DNA of 64,000 nucleotides from Stutzerimonas stutzeri (lineage in GTDB: Bacteria; Pseudomonadota; Gammaproteobacteria; Pseudomonadales; Pseudomonadaceae). Both the position numbers and the translations under genes were made by a program. Positions within the stretch are counted from its first letter, which is position 1; every line of letters begins with the position of its first letter. Positions 36,865-48,815 of this stretch are shown here, one piece after another. Under the pieces are notes generated by a model. The model was given only the letters and a program-made list of their open reading frames with translations, had not been told where the DNA came from and did no database searches. The DNA lies in assembly GCF_000219605.1 (NCBI RefSeq), contig NC_015740.1, positions 3,968,001 through 4,032,000 of the forward strand. Direction: 5' to 3'.

Positions 36865-38376
36865 ATGCACTGGTTCACCCGCCCCGGCTGGCCGGGCAAT
36901 CTGCTGGCGCTACTGGCCGGCACGCTGACCACGCTCTCTTTGGCCCCCTTCGACATCTGGCCGCTGGCCCTGTTGTCGGTGGCACTGCTCTACCTCGGCC
37001 TGCGCGAAACCGGGCCGAAACAGGCGGCGCAACGCGGCTGGTGCTACGGCTTCGGCCTGTTCGCCTCGGGCGTCAGCTGGGTCTATGTGAGCATCCATGA
37101 CTTCGGCGCGGCGTCGCCGCCATTGGCCGGGCTGCTGACGTTCGGCTTTGTCGCCGGCCTGGCGCTGTTCTTCGCCCTGCTCGGCTGGCTCTGGGTGCGG
37201 CTGCTGCGCAATCGCCATTCGGCGCTCGGTGACGCGCTGGCCTTCACCGCGCTCTGGCTGGCCTTCGACGCCCTGCGTGGCTGGCTGCTCACCGGCTTTC
37301 CCTGGCTCTATATCGGCTACAGCCAGCTCGACGGCCCGCTATCCGGCCTGGCGCCGGTGGGTGGTGTCTGGCTGCTGAGCTTCGCCATCGCCCTGAGCGC
37401 CACCCTGCTGGTCGCGCTGCCGCGACTGCGTGCCGACAAGCCGCGCCTGCTGGCTGGCGTCCTGTTGCTGATCGCCCCCTGGCTGACCGGACTGGCGCTC
37501 AAGGATCGCGCCTGGACCCAGGACAAGGGCAACCCCCTGAGCGTGGTTGCGGTACAGGGCAACGTCGAGCAGAGCATGAAGTGGGACCCCAAGAAACTGG
37601 AGATGCAGCTGCTGTTGTACCGCGACATGACCTTTCGCAGCCGCCCGGCGGACCTGATCGTCTGGCCGGAAACCGCCGTGCCGATCCTCAAGGAACACGC
37701 CGAAGGTTACCTGGCGATGATGGCTGGCTTCGCCGAGCAGCGCGGATCGGCGCTGATCACCGGTGTGCCGGTGCGCCAGCCCAACGCCGATGGCGAGCTG
37801 CGCTACTACAACGGCCTGACCACCGCTGGCGAGGGTGCCGGCACCTACCTCAAGCAGAAGCTGGTGCCGTTCGGCGAGTACGTGCCGCTGCAGGAACTGT
37901 TGCGCGGGCTGATCGCCTTCTTCGACCTGCCAATGTCCGACTTCGCCCGCGGCGAACCTGGCCAGCCGCTGCTGCAAGCCAGAGGCCTGCAGATCGCGCC
38001 CTACATCTGCTACGAGGTGGTCTATCCGGAGTTCGCCGCGGGCCTCGCGGCGCAGAGCGATCTGCTGCTGACGGTGAGCAACGATGCCTGGTTCGGCCGC
38101 TCTATCGGCCCGCTGCAGCATCTGCAGATGGCGCAGATGCGCGCGCTGGAGGCCGGACGCTGGATGATCCGCGCGACCAACAACGGCATCACCGTGCTGA
38201 TCGACCCCTATGGGCGCATCACCGAGCAGATTCCGCAGTTCGAACAGGCCGTGCTGTATGGCGAGGTCACGCCAATGCAGGGGCTTACGCCCTACCTGCG
38301 CTGGCGCTCCTGGCCGCTGATCGCGGTATGCGTGTTGTTGCTCGGCTGGGCACTGGTCAGACGCAAGTCCGCATAG
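36865..38376 (+). CDS. lnt: Apolipoprotein N-acyltransferase
   Basis: 503 residues from ATG 36865 with AAGGAAA upstream. Seven or eight N-terminal membrane segments are followed by a periplasmic nitrilase domain with the catalytic triad Glu269 (VWPETAVP), Lys332 (LKQKLVPFGEY) and Cys382 (YICYEVVYPE). It adds the third acyl chain to lipoproteins in the inner membrane. Several lipoproteins encoded in this window (LptE, RlpA and others) would be substrates. It is the last gene of the series and converges on the YdcF-like gene. Confidence 0.96.
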   Translation: MHWFTRPGWPGNLLALLAGTLTTLSLAPFDIWPLALLSVALLYLGLRETGPKQAAQRGWCYGFGLFASGVSWVYVSIHDFGAASPPLAGLLTFGFVAGLALFFALLGWLWVRLLRNRHSALGDALAFTALWLAFDALRGWLLTGFPWLYIGYSQLDGPLSGLAPVGGVWLLSFAIALSATLLVALPRLRADKPRLLAGVLLLIAPWLTGLALKDRAWTQDKGNPLSVVAVQGNVEQSMKWDPKKLEMQLLLYRDMTFRSRPADLIVWPETAVPILKEHAEGYLAMMAGFAEQRGSALITGVPVRQPNADGELRYYNGLTTAGEGAGTYLKQKLVPFGEYVPLQELLRGLIAFFDLPMSDFARGEPGQPLLQARGLQIAPYICYEVVYPEFAAGLAAQSDLLLTVSNDAWFGRSIGPLQHLQMAQMRALEAGRWMIRATNNGITVLIDPYGRITEQIPQFEQAVLYGEVTPMQGLTPYLRWRSWPLIAVCVLLLGWALVRRKSA

Positions 38377-38416
38377 GGACACTCTGTGTCCCTGCGACTG
38401 GGAGAAAGCATTCCGC

Positions 38417-39190
38417 TCATTCGTTCGCCGAGCGATAAACCAGCGGGTACACCGCCATCCCCACCACTTCGTTGAGCAGCAGGCCGTTCTGCCAGAATGC
38501 CTTGGATTCCGGCAGCCAGCCATCGAGCGGACGCGCGTTGTGCCCGCCCATAAAGCCGACGGGCGCGGCGATCACCTCGATGCCGTTCTGCTCGAAGCAC
38601 CAGCGCGAGCGCGGCATATGTGCGGCCGAGGTGACCAGCACCACCCGCTCGACGCCGGCGGCGCGCAGCATCTCGGCGCTGAACAGGGCATTCTCCCAGG
38701 TGGTCCGGCTGCGCTCCTCGAGCCAGCGCGTGGCCACGCCGAAGTCGCGTTGCAACACCTCCGCACCGAGCATGGCCTCGCTGGGCGGCTGCCCGTAATG
38801 CAGACCGCCACTGGTGAGAATCGGCAGCCCGCTGGCCTTGGCCAGTCGTGCCGCATAGCGCAGGCGCTCCAGCGCGGTGTACCCCGGCTGATCGCCGCCC
38901 CAGGCCGGATCGTTCTGCTCCCGGCCCGCGCCCAGTACCACAATGGCCCCGGCTTGCCCGCTCAGTTGCGACCAGCGTGCCTCCACCAGTGCCGGCTCGC
39001 GCTCCACCGCGCGCGCCGTCCATTCGACGATGATCGGCAGGCTCATCAGCCAGAGCCCGGTGAAGCCGGTGACGAAACACAGCGCCGCCAGCCTTGGCGA
39101 GCGGCGGCGAAGCCACCAGCCCAGCAGCAACAGAAGCAACAGCACACCTGGTGGCAACAGCAGTTGCTTGAAGAAATAACGAATCGGCAT
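38417..39190 (-). CDS. YdcF/ElyC-family (DUF218) membrane protein
   Basis: 257 residues. Two N-terminal membrane segments (about 10-27 and 36-55) and a DUF218 domain: AIVVLGAGREQ, LERLRYAARLAKASGLPILTSGG (in part), ERSRTTWENALFSAEML and VTSAAHMPRSRWCFEQNG. ElyC is linked to enterobacterial common antigen and envelope integrity, but the biochemical activity of the family is not settled. Single gene on the minus strand between lnt and the zinc-ribbon gene. Confidence 0.85.
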   Translation of the reverse strand: MPIRYFFKQLLLPPGVLLLLLLLGWWLRRRSPRLAALCFVTGFTGLWLMSLPIIVEWTARAVEREPALVEARWSQLSGQAGAIVVLGAGREQNDPAWGGDQPGYTALERLRYAARLAKASGLPILTSGGLHYGQPPSEAMLGAEVLQRDFGVATRWLEERSRTTWENALFSAEMLRAAGVERVVLVTSAAHMPRSRWCFEQNGIEVIAAPVGFMGGHNARPLDGWLPESKAFWQNGLLLNEVVGMAVYPLVYRSANE

Positions 39191-39255
39191 CCCAGCTCTC
39201 CGGCAAAGGACGACACTCTAGCGGCTGTCAGCCGATTTGTCGGCGCAGGCTGAGC

Positions 39256-39708
39256 TCAATGCCGCGGGTAGGTGTGCAGCCGTTGCCGGGCACGCAGCAA
39301 CTGCGAACCGCATGCCGGGCATGCCGCAGGCCCGGCACCTTCCGGCCAGCTCACCTCGGCATTGCACAGGGCGCAGCTCAGAGTTTGCTGCAGATGCAAG
39401 GGGGCATGCCTCGGGCGCATGCCATGTCGCTGGCGACTGCCGCCGCGTACGGCGGGTCGCATTGCCTGGCGCGTGAGATGGGCCTGTTCCTCGGCGGCGG
39501 CATGCCAGCCGGAAAGCCACTGGGAATCGCGCTGCAGATAGGCACGGATCAACTCGAACTCGGCGGGGGTCAGCCCGCGCACCTCGAGCTCGCCGGCGAC
39601 ATCCGCCTCACCGGACGCGCTTCGCTCCGCCTCCTGCAGCGCCGACGTCAAACGCTGCAGCACCCGTGCATATAGACTGCTGTCCTCCGCTCGCGGCTCT
39701 CTGTCCAT
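39256..39708 (-). CDS. Zinc-ribbon protein, DUF1451/YbeL type
   Basis: 150 residues. An N-terminal helical part (YARVLQRLTSALQEAERS, ELTPAEFELIRAYLQRD-like region) and a C-terminal zinc ribbon with CALCNAE and CPACGSQ. YbeL proteins are of unknown function; ybeL also neighbours leuS in E. coli. It is divergent from leuS with a 262-base gap. Confidence 0.8.
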   Translation of the reverse strand: MDREPRAEDSSLYARVLQRLTSALQEAERSASGEADVAGELEVRGLTPAEFELIRAYLQRDSQWLSGWHAAAEEQAHLTRQAMRPAVRGGSRQRHGMRPRHAPLHLQQTLSCALCNAEVSWPEGAGPAACPACGSQLLRARQRLHTYPRH

Positions 39709-42577
<2,869 letters not shown>

Positions 42578-42620
42578 TTCGGTCCCGGCGCCTGCGCCGG
42601 GCCTGCAAGGGGATAACAAG

Positions 42621-43226
42621 ATGAACAAACGGAATCTGGTGGTGCTGGGTCTGACATTGCTGCTGAGCGCCTGCGGTTTCCAGCTGCGCGGCACCGGTGA
42701 TGTGGAGTTCGGTCTCAAGGAAATCGATCTGCAGGCCCGCAACAGCTATGGCGAGACGGTCCAGCAGCTCGAGAGCCTGCTGCAGAGCAATGGCGTGCGG
42801 GTGACCCCGAACGCGAAGTACAGCCTCAACCTGGCCCGCGAGCAGACCCGCCAGCGCACCGCCAGCTACACCAGCTCGGCACGCAGCGCCGAGTACGAGC
42901 TGACCAGCACACTCGATTACGAATTCCGCGGTCCGCAGAACCTGCTGTTGCTCGAAGACAGCATCGAGGTGCAGAAGGTCTACGTGCACGACAGCAACAA
43001 CCTGATCGGCTCGTCCCAGGAAGGCGACCAGCTGCGCCAGGAAATGCGCCGCGAACTGCTGCAGCAGCTCGCCCTGCGTATCCAGCGCATCACGCCGTCA
43101 CAGCTCGACCGCCTGCAGCAGGAAGCCGAAGCCAAGGCACGCGCCGAGGCGGAGGCCGTCGAAGCCGCCCGCCGCGCCCAGGACGCGCAACCGCAGCAGT
43201 CGCCCATCCAGCTACCCGTCCGCTGA
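42621..43226 (+). CDS. lptE: LPS-assembly lipoprotein LptE
   Basis: 201 residues with AAGGGG upstream of the start. Lipobox LLLSAC with Cys18, then GFQLRG, the standard start of mature LptE. It plugs the LptD barrel in the outer membrane and is needed for LPS export. The C-terminal 40 residues are an alanine/glutamate/arginine-rich, probably coiled or disordered tail (EAEAKARAEAEAVEAARRA). It lies between leuS and holA. Confidence 0.94.
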   Translation: MNKRNLVVLGLTLLLSACGFQLRGTGDVEFGLKEIDLQARNSYGETVQQLESLLQSNGVRVTPNAKYSLNLAREQTRQRTASYTSSARSAEYELTSTLDYEFRGPQNLLLLEDSIEVQKVYVHDSNNLIGSSQEGDQLRQEMRRELLQQLALRIQRITPSQLDRLQQEAEAKARAEAEAVEAARRAQDAQPQQSPIQLPVR

Positions 43227-43232
43227 GCCTGC

Positions 43233-43254
43233 ACGGGGGCCGTAGCGCCCCCGT
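43233..43254. terminator. GC-rich hairpin between lptE and holA
   Basis: ACGGGGGC (43233-43240) and GCCCCCGT (43247-43254) form a perfect 8-bp stem with a 6-nt loop, followed by CTTCTG. The T-run is poor and the holA start is ten bases away, so it could also hinder holA translation initiation. Confidence 0.45.
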
Positions 43255-43263
43255 CTTCTGCCC

Positions 43264-44295
43264 ATGAAGCTCTCCCCCGCCCAACTCGGCAAGCACCTGC
43301 AAGGCAGTCTCGCGCCCGTCTACGTGGTCTGTGGCGACGAGCATCTGCTGTGCCAGGAAGCCTGCGATGCGATTCGCGCGGCTACTCGCGCACAGGGGTT
43401 CAGTGAGCGCCAGGTCTTTCATGTCGAGACCGGCTTCGACTGGGGCCAGCTCATCGAGGCTGGCGCCAGCCTGTCGCTGTTCGCGGAAAAACGCCTGATC
43501 GAGTTGCGCATTCCCAACGGCAAGCCAGGGGACAAGGGCGCCGCGGCGCTACTGGACTACCTGGCGCGCCCGGCCGACGACACGGTGCTGTTGATCAGCC
43601 TGCCCAAGCTTGATGGCAGTACGCAGAAGACCAAGTGGGCCAAGGCGCTGATCGAAGGCAAGGACGTGCAATTCCTGCAGATCTGGCCGGTGGATGCCGC
43701 GCAGCTACCGCAATGGATCCGCCAGCGATTGGCCCAGGTCGGCCTGTCCGCTGACCAGGAAGCCGTCGAGCTGATCGCCGCGAGAGTCGAAGGCAATCTG
43801 CTCGCCGCCGCACAGGAAATCGAGAAGCTGAAACTGCTGGCCGACGCCGGCCAGATCAGCGCCGATACCGTGCAAGCCGCCGTCACCGACAGCGCCCGCT
43901 ACGACGTCTTCGGCCTCATCGACGCGGCGCTCCAGGGGCAGGCCGCTCATGCGCTGCACATGCTCGAGGGCTTGCGCGGCGAGGGCGTGGAGGCACCAGT
44001 GATCCTCTGGGCATTGGCGCGCGAGCTGCGCCTGTTGGCCAACATCTCCCAGCAGTATGGTCAGGGCGTTCCGCTCGATCGCGCCTTCAGCCAGGCTCGC
44101 CCACCAGTCTGGGACAAACGACGCCCGTTGGTCTCCAAGGCACTGCAACGGCACGACGCCGCAGGCTGGAGCCGCTTGCTGATGGCTGCACAGCGCATCG
44201 ACGAGCAGATCAAGGGCCAGGCCGAAGGCGACCCCTGGATCGGGCTGGCCAATATCTGCCTGCAGCTAAGCGGCCGCCGGCTGGGCGCCGGGTGA
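43264..44295 (+). CDS. holA: DNA polymerase III delta subunit
   Basis: 343 residues, normal length. An N-terminal AAA+-like domain begins LGKHLQGSLAPVYVVCGDEHLLCQE, with FAEKRLIELRIPNGKPGDKG, and the C-terminal collar domain contains LARELRLLANI and PPVWDKRRPLV. HolA is the clamp-loader subunit that opens the beta ring. It follows leuS and lptE as usual. Confidence 0.95.
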   Translation: MKLSPAQLGKHLQGSLAPVYVVCGDEHLLCQEACDAIRAATRAQGFSERQVFHVETGFDWGQLIEAGASLSLFAEKRLIELRIPNGKPGDKGAAALLDYLARPADDTVLLISLPKLDGSTQKTKWAKALIEGKDVQFLQIWPVDAAQLPQWIRQRLAQVGLSADQEAVELIAARVEGNLLAAAQEIEKLKLLADAGQISADTVQAAVTDSARYDVFGLIDAALQGQAAHALHMLEGLRGEGVEAPVILWALARELRLLANISQQYGQGVPLDRAFSQARPPVWDKRRPLVSKALQRHDAAGWSRLLMAAQRIDEQIKGQAEGDPWIGLANICLQLSGRRLGAG

Positions 44296-44373
44296 CTTCG
44301 CCGCCTGCTGGACATTTTTTGTACAAGCCCTATGATGCCCTCGCCCGATGCCGGGCTGCCTGAGGGATACATC

Positions 44374-44532
44374 ATGAGCACACGCAAGAAGCGGCCGAAC
44401 AAGGCCAAACGGCTGGTCGCGCAACCGCTGTTCCGCCAGCGCCAGGAAACGCCCAAGAAAGGCAAAGGCAGCTACCGCCGCGAAGCCTCCCAGTCCACCA
44501 ACTGGGAGGCTTCGGTCCTTCTGACGGCCTGA
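44374..44532 (+). CDS. arfA: Alternative ribosome-rescue factor ArfA
   Basis: 52 residues from ATG 44374; the frame is open from 44332 but the family starts near KKRPNKAKRLVAQ. The core PLFRQRQETPKKGKGSYRR and the C-terminal NWEASVLL match ArfA. ArfA recruits RF2 to ribosomes stalled on non-stop mRNA. In E. coli arfA mRNA is cut or terminated at a hairpin inside the gene, giving a shortened active protein when tmRNA is lacking. Here a 14-bp perfect hairpin covers codons 36-47, the same design. The shortened product would keep the basic KKGKGSYRR core and lose the hydrophobic end. Confidence 0.92.
   Translation: MSTRKKRPNKAKRLVAQPLFRQRQETPKKGKGSYRREASQSTNWEASVLLTA
44481..44514 (+). promoter_or_regulatory. 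Intragenic hairpin of arfA (non-stop switch)
   Basis: CGAAGCCTCCCAGT (44481-44494) and ACTGGGAGGCTTCG (44501-44514) make a perfect 14-bp stem with a 6-nt loop, entirely before the arfA stop codon at 44530. It is followed by GTCCTTCT, a weak T-run. It fits an RNase III site or internal terminator that produces truncated, non-stop arfA mRNA. Confidence 0.85.
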
Positions 44533-44594
44533 AAACCCAACACCCCGAAAGCGTGATAATGTCAGCGGCCGACGACACCTTTCGAGAGTGGTGC

Positions 44595-45893
44595 ATGTAT
44601 TACACCTTCGTTCCCGTTCTGCTGCTGCGAACGCTGGTCGCCGCCTCGGCGATGAGCCTGGTGGTCGCCTGTGCCGCCGAACCCCTCGCGCAGTCTTCTC
44701 TTGTCGGCAACGCGGCCGCCCCCTCCGGTCAGCGTAGCGACAATGCCGTCGTCGACGCGCCAGCAGAAGCCACGCATCTCAGCTTCAGCCAGTGGCGCGA
44801 GCAGTTCCGTGCAGAAGCCCTGGCAGCGGGCATTTCCGCCACCACCTTCGACCGCGCCTTCGCCGGGGTGCAGCCCGATCCGGCGGTGATCGAAGCCGAT
44901 CGCAGCCAGCCGGAGTTCACGCGCCCGGTCTGGCAATATCTGGAAAGCGCGATTTCGCCCCAGCGGGTCCGCAGCGGACAGCGCCTGTTGAACGAGCACG
45001 CCGCAACCCTGGACCGCATCGAGGCACGCTACGGCGTCGATCGCGAAACCCTGGTCGCCGTCTGGGGCCTTGAGAGCAGTTTCGGCCAGATCATGGGCGA
45101 CAAGTCGGTGATCCGCTCGCTGGCCACCCTCGCCCATGAAGGGCGCCGCCCCGCCTTTGCCAAAAGCCAACTGATCGCGGCGTTGGAGATCCTCCAGCAC
45201 GGCGACGTGTCACCGCAGCAGATGCGCGGTTCCTGGGCTGGCGCCATGGGTCAGACGCAGTTCATCCCGACCACCTACAACACCCATGCGGTGGACTTCG
45301 ACGGTGACGGCAAGCGCGACATCTGGAACAGCTCGGCCGATGCCCTGGCGTCCGCCGCACACTACCTGCAGGCCTCTGGCTGGAAGCAAGGTCAGCCCTG
45401 GGGCTTCGAAGTGCAACTGCCCAGCGGCTTCGACTACGCCCTGGCCGACAACGAGATCCGCAAGCCACTGGCCGAATGGCGCCGCCTCGGCCTACGCGGC
45501 CTGCCCGGCGGACGAGACGAAGCCAATGCCAGCCTGCTGCTGCCAGCCGGACACCGCGGTCCGGCATTCCTGATCATGGACAATTTCCGCGCGATCCTGC
45601 GTTACAACAACTCCTCGGCCTACGCGCTGGCCATCGGGCTGCTGTCCGAGAGCTTCCAGGGCAAGGGCCAGGTGGCGGGTAGTTGGCCGCGTGGCGAGCA
45701 GCCGCTCAGCCGTTCGGAGCGCCTGGAACTGCAGGAGCGCCTCGTCGCTCAGGGCTTCGACCCCGGCACCCCGGACGGCATCATCGGTGCCAATACGCGC
45801 AAGGCCATCCGCGGCTTCCAGCAGCGCCTCGGCTGGCCCGCCGACGGTCATCCCACCCAGGAACTGCTCGGCCGTCTGCGCGCGCAGCCCTGA
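44595..45893 (+). CDS. Lipoprotein lytic murein transglycosylase (MltB family) with peptidoglycan-binding domain
   Basis: 432 residues from ATG 44595. Lipobox LVVAC with Cys26 predicts an outer-membrane lipoprotein. The SLT_2 catalytic domain (about 65-365) has the catalytic glutamate in VAVWGLESSFGQIMG, GSWAGAMGQTQFIPTTY and AVDFDGDGKRDIWNS. A C-terminal PG_binding_1 domain (about 370-430) contains LQERLVAQGFDPGTPDG and TRKAIRGFQQRLG. It cleaves peptidoglycan to 1,6-anhydroMurNAc products. Its terminator was the landing site of the ISL3 element. Confidence 0.92.
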   Translation: MYYTFVPVLLLRTLVAASAMSLVVACAAEPLAQSSLVGNAAAPSGQRSDNAVVDAPAEATHLSFSQWREQFRAEALAAGISATTFDRAFAGVQPDPAVIEADRSQPEFTRPVWQYLESAISPQRVRSGQRLLNEHAATLDRIEARYGVDRETLVAVWGLESSFGQIMGDKSVIRSLATLAHEGRRPAFAKSQLIAALEILQHGDVSPQQMRGSWAGAMGQTQFIPTTYNTHAVDFDGDGKRDIWNSSADALASAAHYLQASGWKQGQPWGFEVQLPSGFDYALADNEIRKPLAEWRRLGLRGLPGGRDEANASLLLPAGHRGPAFLIMDNFRAILRYNNSSAYALAIGLLSESFQGKGQVAGSWPRGEQPLSRSERLELQERLVAQGFDPGTPDGIIGANTRKAIRGFQQRLGWPADGHPTQELLGRLRAQP

Positions 45894-45909
45894 CTAACCT
45901 CAGCCAACG

Positions 45910-45946
45910 AAAAAGCCCCGGCAGGTTATGCCGGGGCTTTTTTTTT
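45910..45946 (+). terminator. Intrinsic terminator of the lytic transglycosylase gene, carrying the IS junction
   Basis: AAAAAGCCCCGGCA (45910-45923), loop GGTTA, TGCCGGGGCTTTTT (45929-45942), then a run of nine T ending at 45946. The IS left end begins at 45947. The last eight T are the left copy of the target duplication, so the terminator stays functional. Confidence 0.88.
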
Positions 45947-47251
45947 GGTTCTTCGCGGACTCTGGGGGAAGAGCGAGTTGACAGTCAGGGAAGCAGGTAA
46001 ATTGGCAGTCGCCAAACACACCCTTCACCTGTCCCTGCTGTCGCCGTGCATCCTATTGATCTTGCCTCGTTCTGGCCAGGCTATGACGCCGTTGCCTGCC
46101 GTTCATCCGCCAACAACTCCCTTCTGATTGAGCTCGAGCCTCAAGCCGGTTCAGTGCCCAGGTGCGGGCGTTGTGGTCAGCTCAGTCCGTTGATTCACGA
46201 GCGCCGAATTCGTCTGGTGCGCGATCGTGATCTGTTCGATCAGCGCGTCTTGCTTCAACTACCCGTGCGCCGAGTCGATTGCCTGAACTGTGGTCGGGTG
46301 ACCGAGCGGATCGACTGGCTGGAGCCTGCATCTCGCCTGACCCGGCGGTTACAGGTCTGGCTCGAAAGCTTGCTGCGGCTGCTGCCGATCAGCCACGTCA
46401 GCCAGCTCACCGGCCTGCACTGGCACACCCTCAAGACGCTCGACAAGCGCCGCCTGCAAGCCGAGGTAGGCACCTTCTATTCAAGCGGTGTCCGCCGCCT
46501 GGTGATGGACGAGTTCGCCCTGCACAAGGGGCATCGCTATGCCACGGTCATCATGGACGCCGAGCGAACACGGGTGCTGTGGGTCGGCCACGGCAACAGC
46601 CGTGAGGCGATCCGCCCGTTCTTTGAATTGCTCGGCGAGCACTGCCAGCAGATTGAGGCGGTGGCCATGGACATGAACACGGCTTTCGACCTGGAGGTGA
46701 AGAAGCATTGCCCGCAGGCCGAAGTGGTGTACGACCTGTTTCACGTCGTCGCGCGCTACGGTCGGGATGTGATCGACCGAATCCGGGTCGACCAGGCCAA
46801 CCTTCTGCGCGAAGACAAGCCGGCACGAAAGGCGGTCAAGCAGAGTCGTTGGCTGCTGCTGCGCAACCGCGACAACCTGAAGGACGGACAGGCCGTGCAG
46901 TTACAGGAGCTGCTTGCTGCCAACCAGCCGTTGGCTACGGTCTATGTGCTCAAGGATGCGCTGAAGGATGTTTGGTACGCCCCCAGCGTACGAGAGGGTT
47001 GGCGACGCTGGCGAACCTGGCTGCGACATGCTCGCGAGAGCGACCTCGCGCCGCTGCAACGCTTCGCTCGCAACCTGCGCAAATACGCGCGAGGCATCCT
47101 TGCCAGTGCTCACTTCCACATGCATACCAGCGTCCTTGAGGGTGTTAACAACCGCATCAAGGTAATCAAGCGCATGGCCTATGGATTCCGGGACTCGGAG
47201 TACTTCTTCCTGAAAATCAAGGCCGCCTTCCCCGGGAAAGCGCGATGAACC
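45947..47251 (+). mobile_element. Complete ISL3-family insertion sequence
   Basis: 1305 bp with one transposase gene. The ends are imperfect inverted repeats of about 25 bases: the left begins GGTTCTTCGCG at 45947; the right, read inward on the minus strand, begins GGTTCATCGCG; 19 of 25 positions agree. It is flanked by direct repeats of eight T at 45939-45946 and 47252-47259, matching the 8-bp duplication known for ISL3. Both ends and the transposase are intact, so this looks like a recent insertion. The transposase stop lies inside the right inverted repeat. Confidence 0.9.
46046..47248 (+). CDS. ISL3-family transposase
   Basis: 400 residues from GTG 46046. An N-terminal zinc finger (CGRCGQ and CLNCGR) is followed by a helix-turn-helix (RLLPISHVSQLTGLHWHTLK). 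The DDE catalytic residues are likely Asp155 (VMDEFALHKGHRY), Asp209 (VAMDMNTAFD) and Glu365 (LEGVNNRIKVIKRMAYGFRD). These are the hallmark blocks of the DDE_Tnp_ISL3 domain. The frame is uninterrupted, so the element may be active. Confidence 0.93.
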   Translation: MHPIDLASFWPGYDAVACRSSANNSLLIELEPQAGSVPRCGRCGQLSPLIHERRIRLVRDRDLFDQRVLLQLPVRRVDCLNCGRVTERIDWLEPASRLTRRLQVWLESLLRLLPISHVSQLTGLHWHTLKTLDKRRLQAEVGTFYSSGVRRLVMDEFALHKGHRYATVIMDAERTRVLWVGHGNSREAIRPFFELLGEHCQQIEAVAMDMNTAFDLEVKKHCPQAEVVYDLFHVVARYGRDVIDRIRVDQANLLREDKPARKAVKQSRWLLLRNRDNLKDGQAVQLQELLAANQPLATVYVLKDALKDVWYAPSVREGWRRWRTWLRHARESDLAPLQRFARNLRKYARGILASAHFHMHTSVLEGVNNRIKVIKRMAYGFRDSEYFFLKIKAAFPGKAR

Positions 47252-47291
47252 TTTTTTTTGCGTTCAGCCTCTACGTGAGTGCCAGACGGCA

Positions 47292-47636
47292 TCAGTGCTT
47301 GATCGCGACTTCATAGAGGTAATCGGGAAGCGGATCGATCACCACCTGCTGCCCCTGGTAATGGGCCTTGACCGCTTCGCGCGGTACGACGCCATGGGGG
47401 ACCCGCTGGTCGCCGCCCAGCCGCTGGCGAGCACGGTAGTCGATGACGCAGCCATCGGCTTCGACCCAGAAGTGTGGCGCAACCACCTTACCGTCCAGCT
47501 CGACCTGCCCCAACATCGCACGGTACGGAATACGCTGCTTGGCCAGACGCGTCACGACCAGGCGGCTCATCGCGTCGCACTCGACCTTTGCGGCATCCAG
47601 ATCGTCAAGCAAGTCCTTCAACTGGGGTTCGTTCAT
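47292..47636 (-). CDS. Hypothetical protein
   Basis: 114 residues from ATG 47636; the frame extends to 47690 without a better start. I do not recognise it. The sequence is acidic in the N-terminal half (MNEPQLKDLLDDLDAAKVE) with no signal peptide, membrane segment or cysteine cluster, and has an aromatic, beta-rich second half (HFWVEADGCVIDYRARQRLG). Codon usage looks like the neighbours'. It lies next to the IS right end, whose insertion is outside the gene. Its real promoter would be in the 130 bases toward lipA. Confidence 0.6.
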   Translation of the reverse strand: MNEPQLKDLLDDLDAAKVECDAMSRLVVTRLAKQRIPYRAMLGQVELDGKVVAPHFWVEADGCVIDYRARQRLGGDQRVPHGVVPREAVKAHYQGQQVVIDPLPDYLYEVAIKH

Positions 47637-47769
47637 CTGCAGTGGCCCTCGGTTGGCCTCATGGTGTAAACGAGCGCCACTATAGACCAAAGTCTAATGC
47701 GGCGTAATGCCGCAATTTTCTTGCCAACGCTTCGCTGGCAAACCGAACGGATTCCGCCACGCGGGCAAC

Positions 47770-47808
47770 AAAAAAGCCGCGGAGGCGATTCGACGCCTGC
47801 GCGGCTTT
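47770..47808 (-). terminator. Intrinsic terminator of the lipA operon
   Basis: On the minus strand AAAGCCGCGCAGGCG and its partner (47794-47808 and 47773-47787) form a 15-bp stem with one mismatch and a 6-nt loop, followed by a run of T (AAAAA on the plus strand at 47770). It lies 30 bases past the lipA stop. Confidence 0.8.
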
Positions 47809-47837
47809 CCTTGGAACGACCGGACCGCCGGGTCCGA

Positions 47838-48807
<970 letters not shown>

Positions 48808-48815
<8 letters not shown>

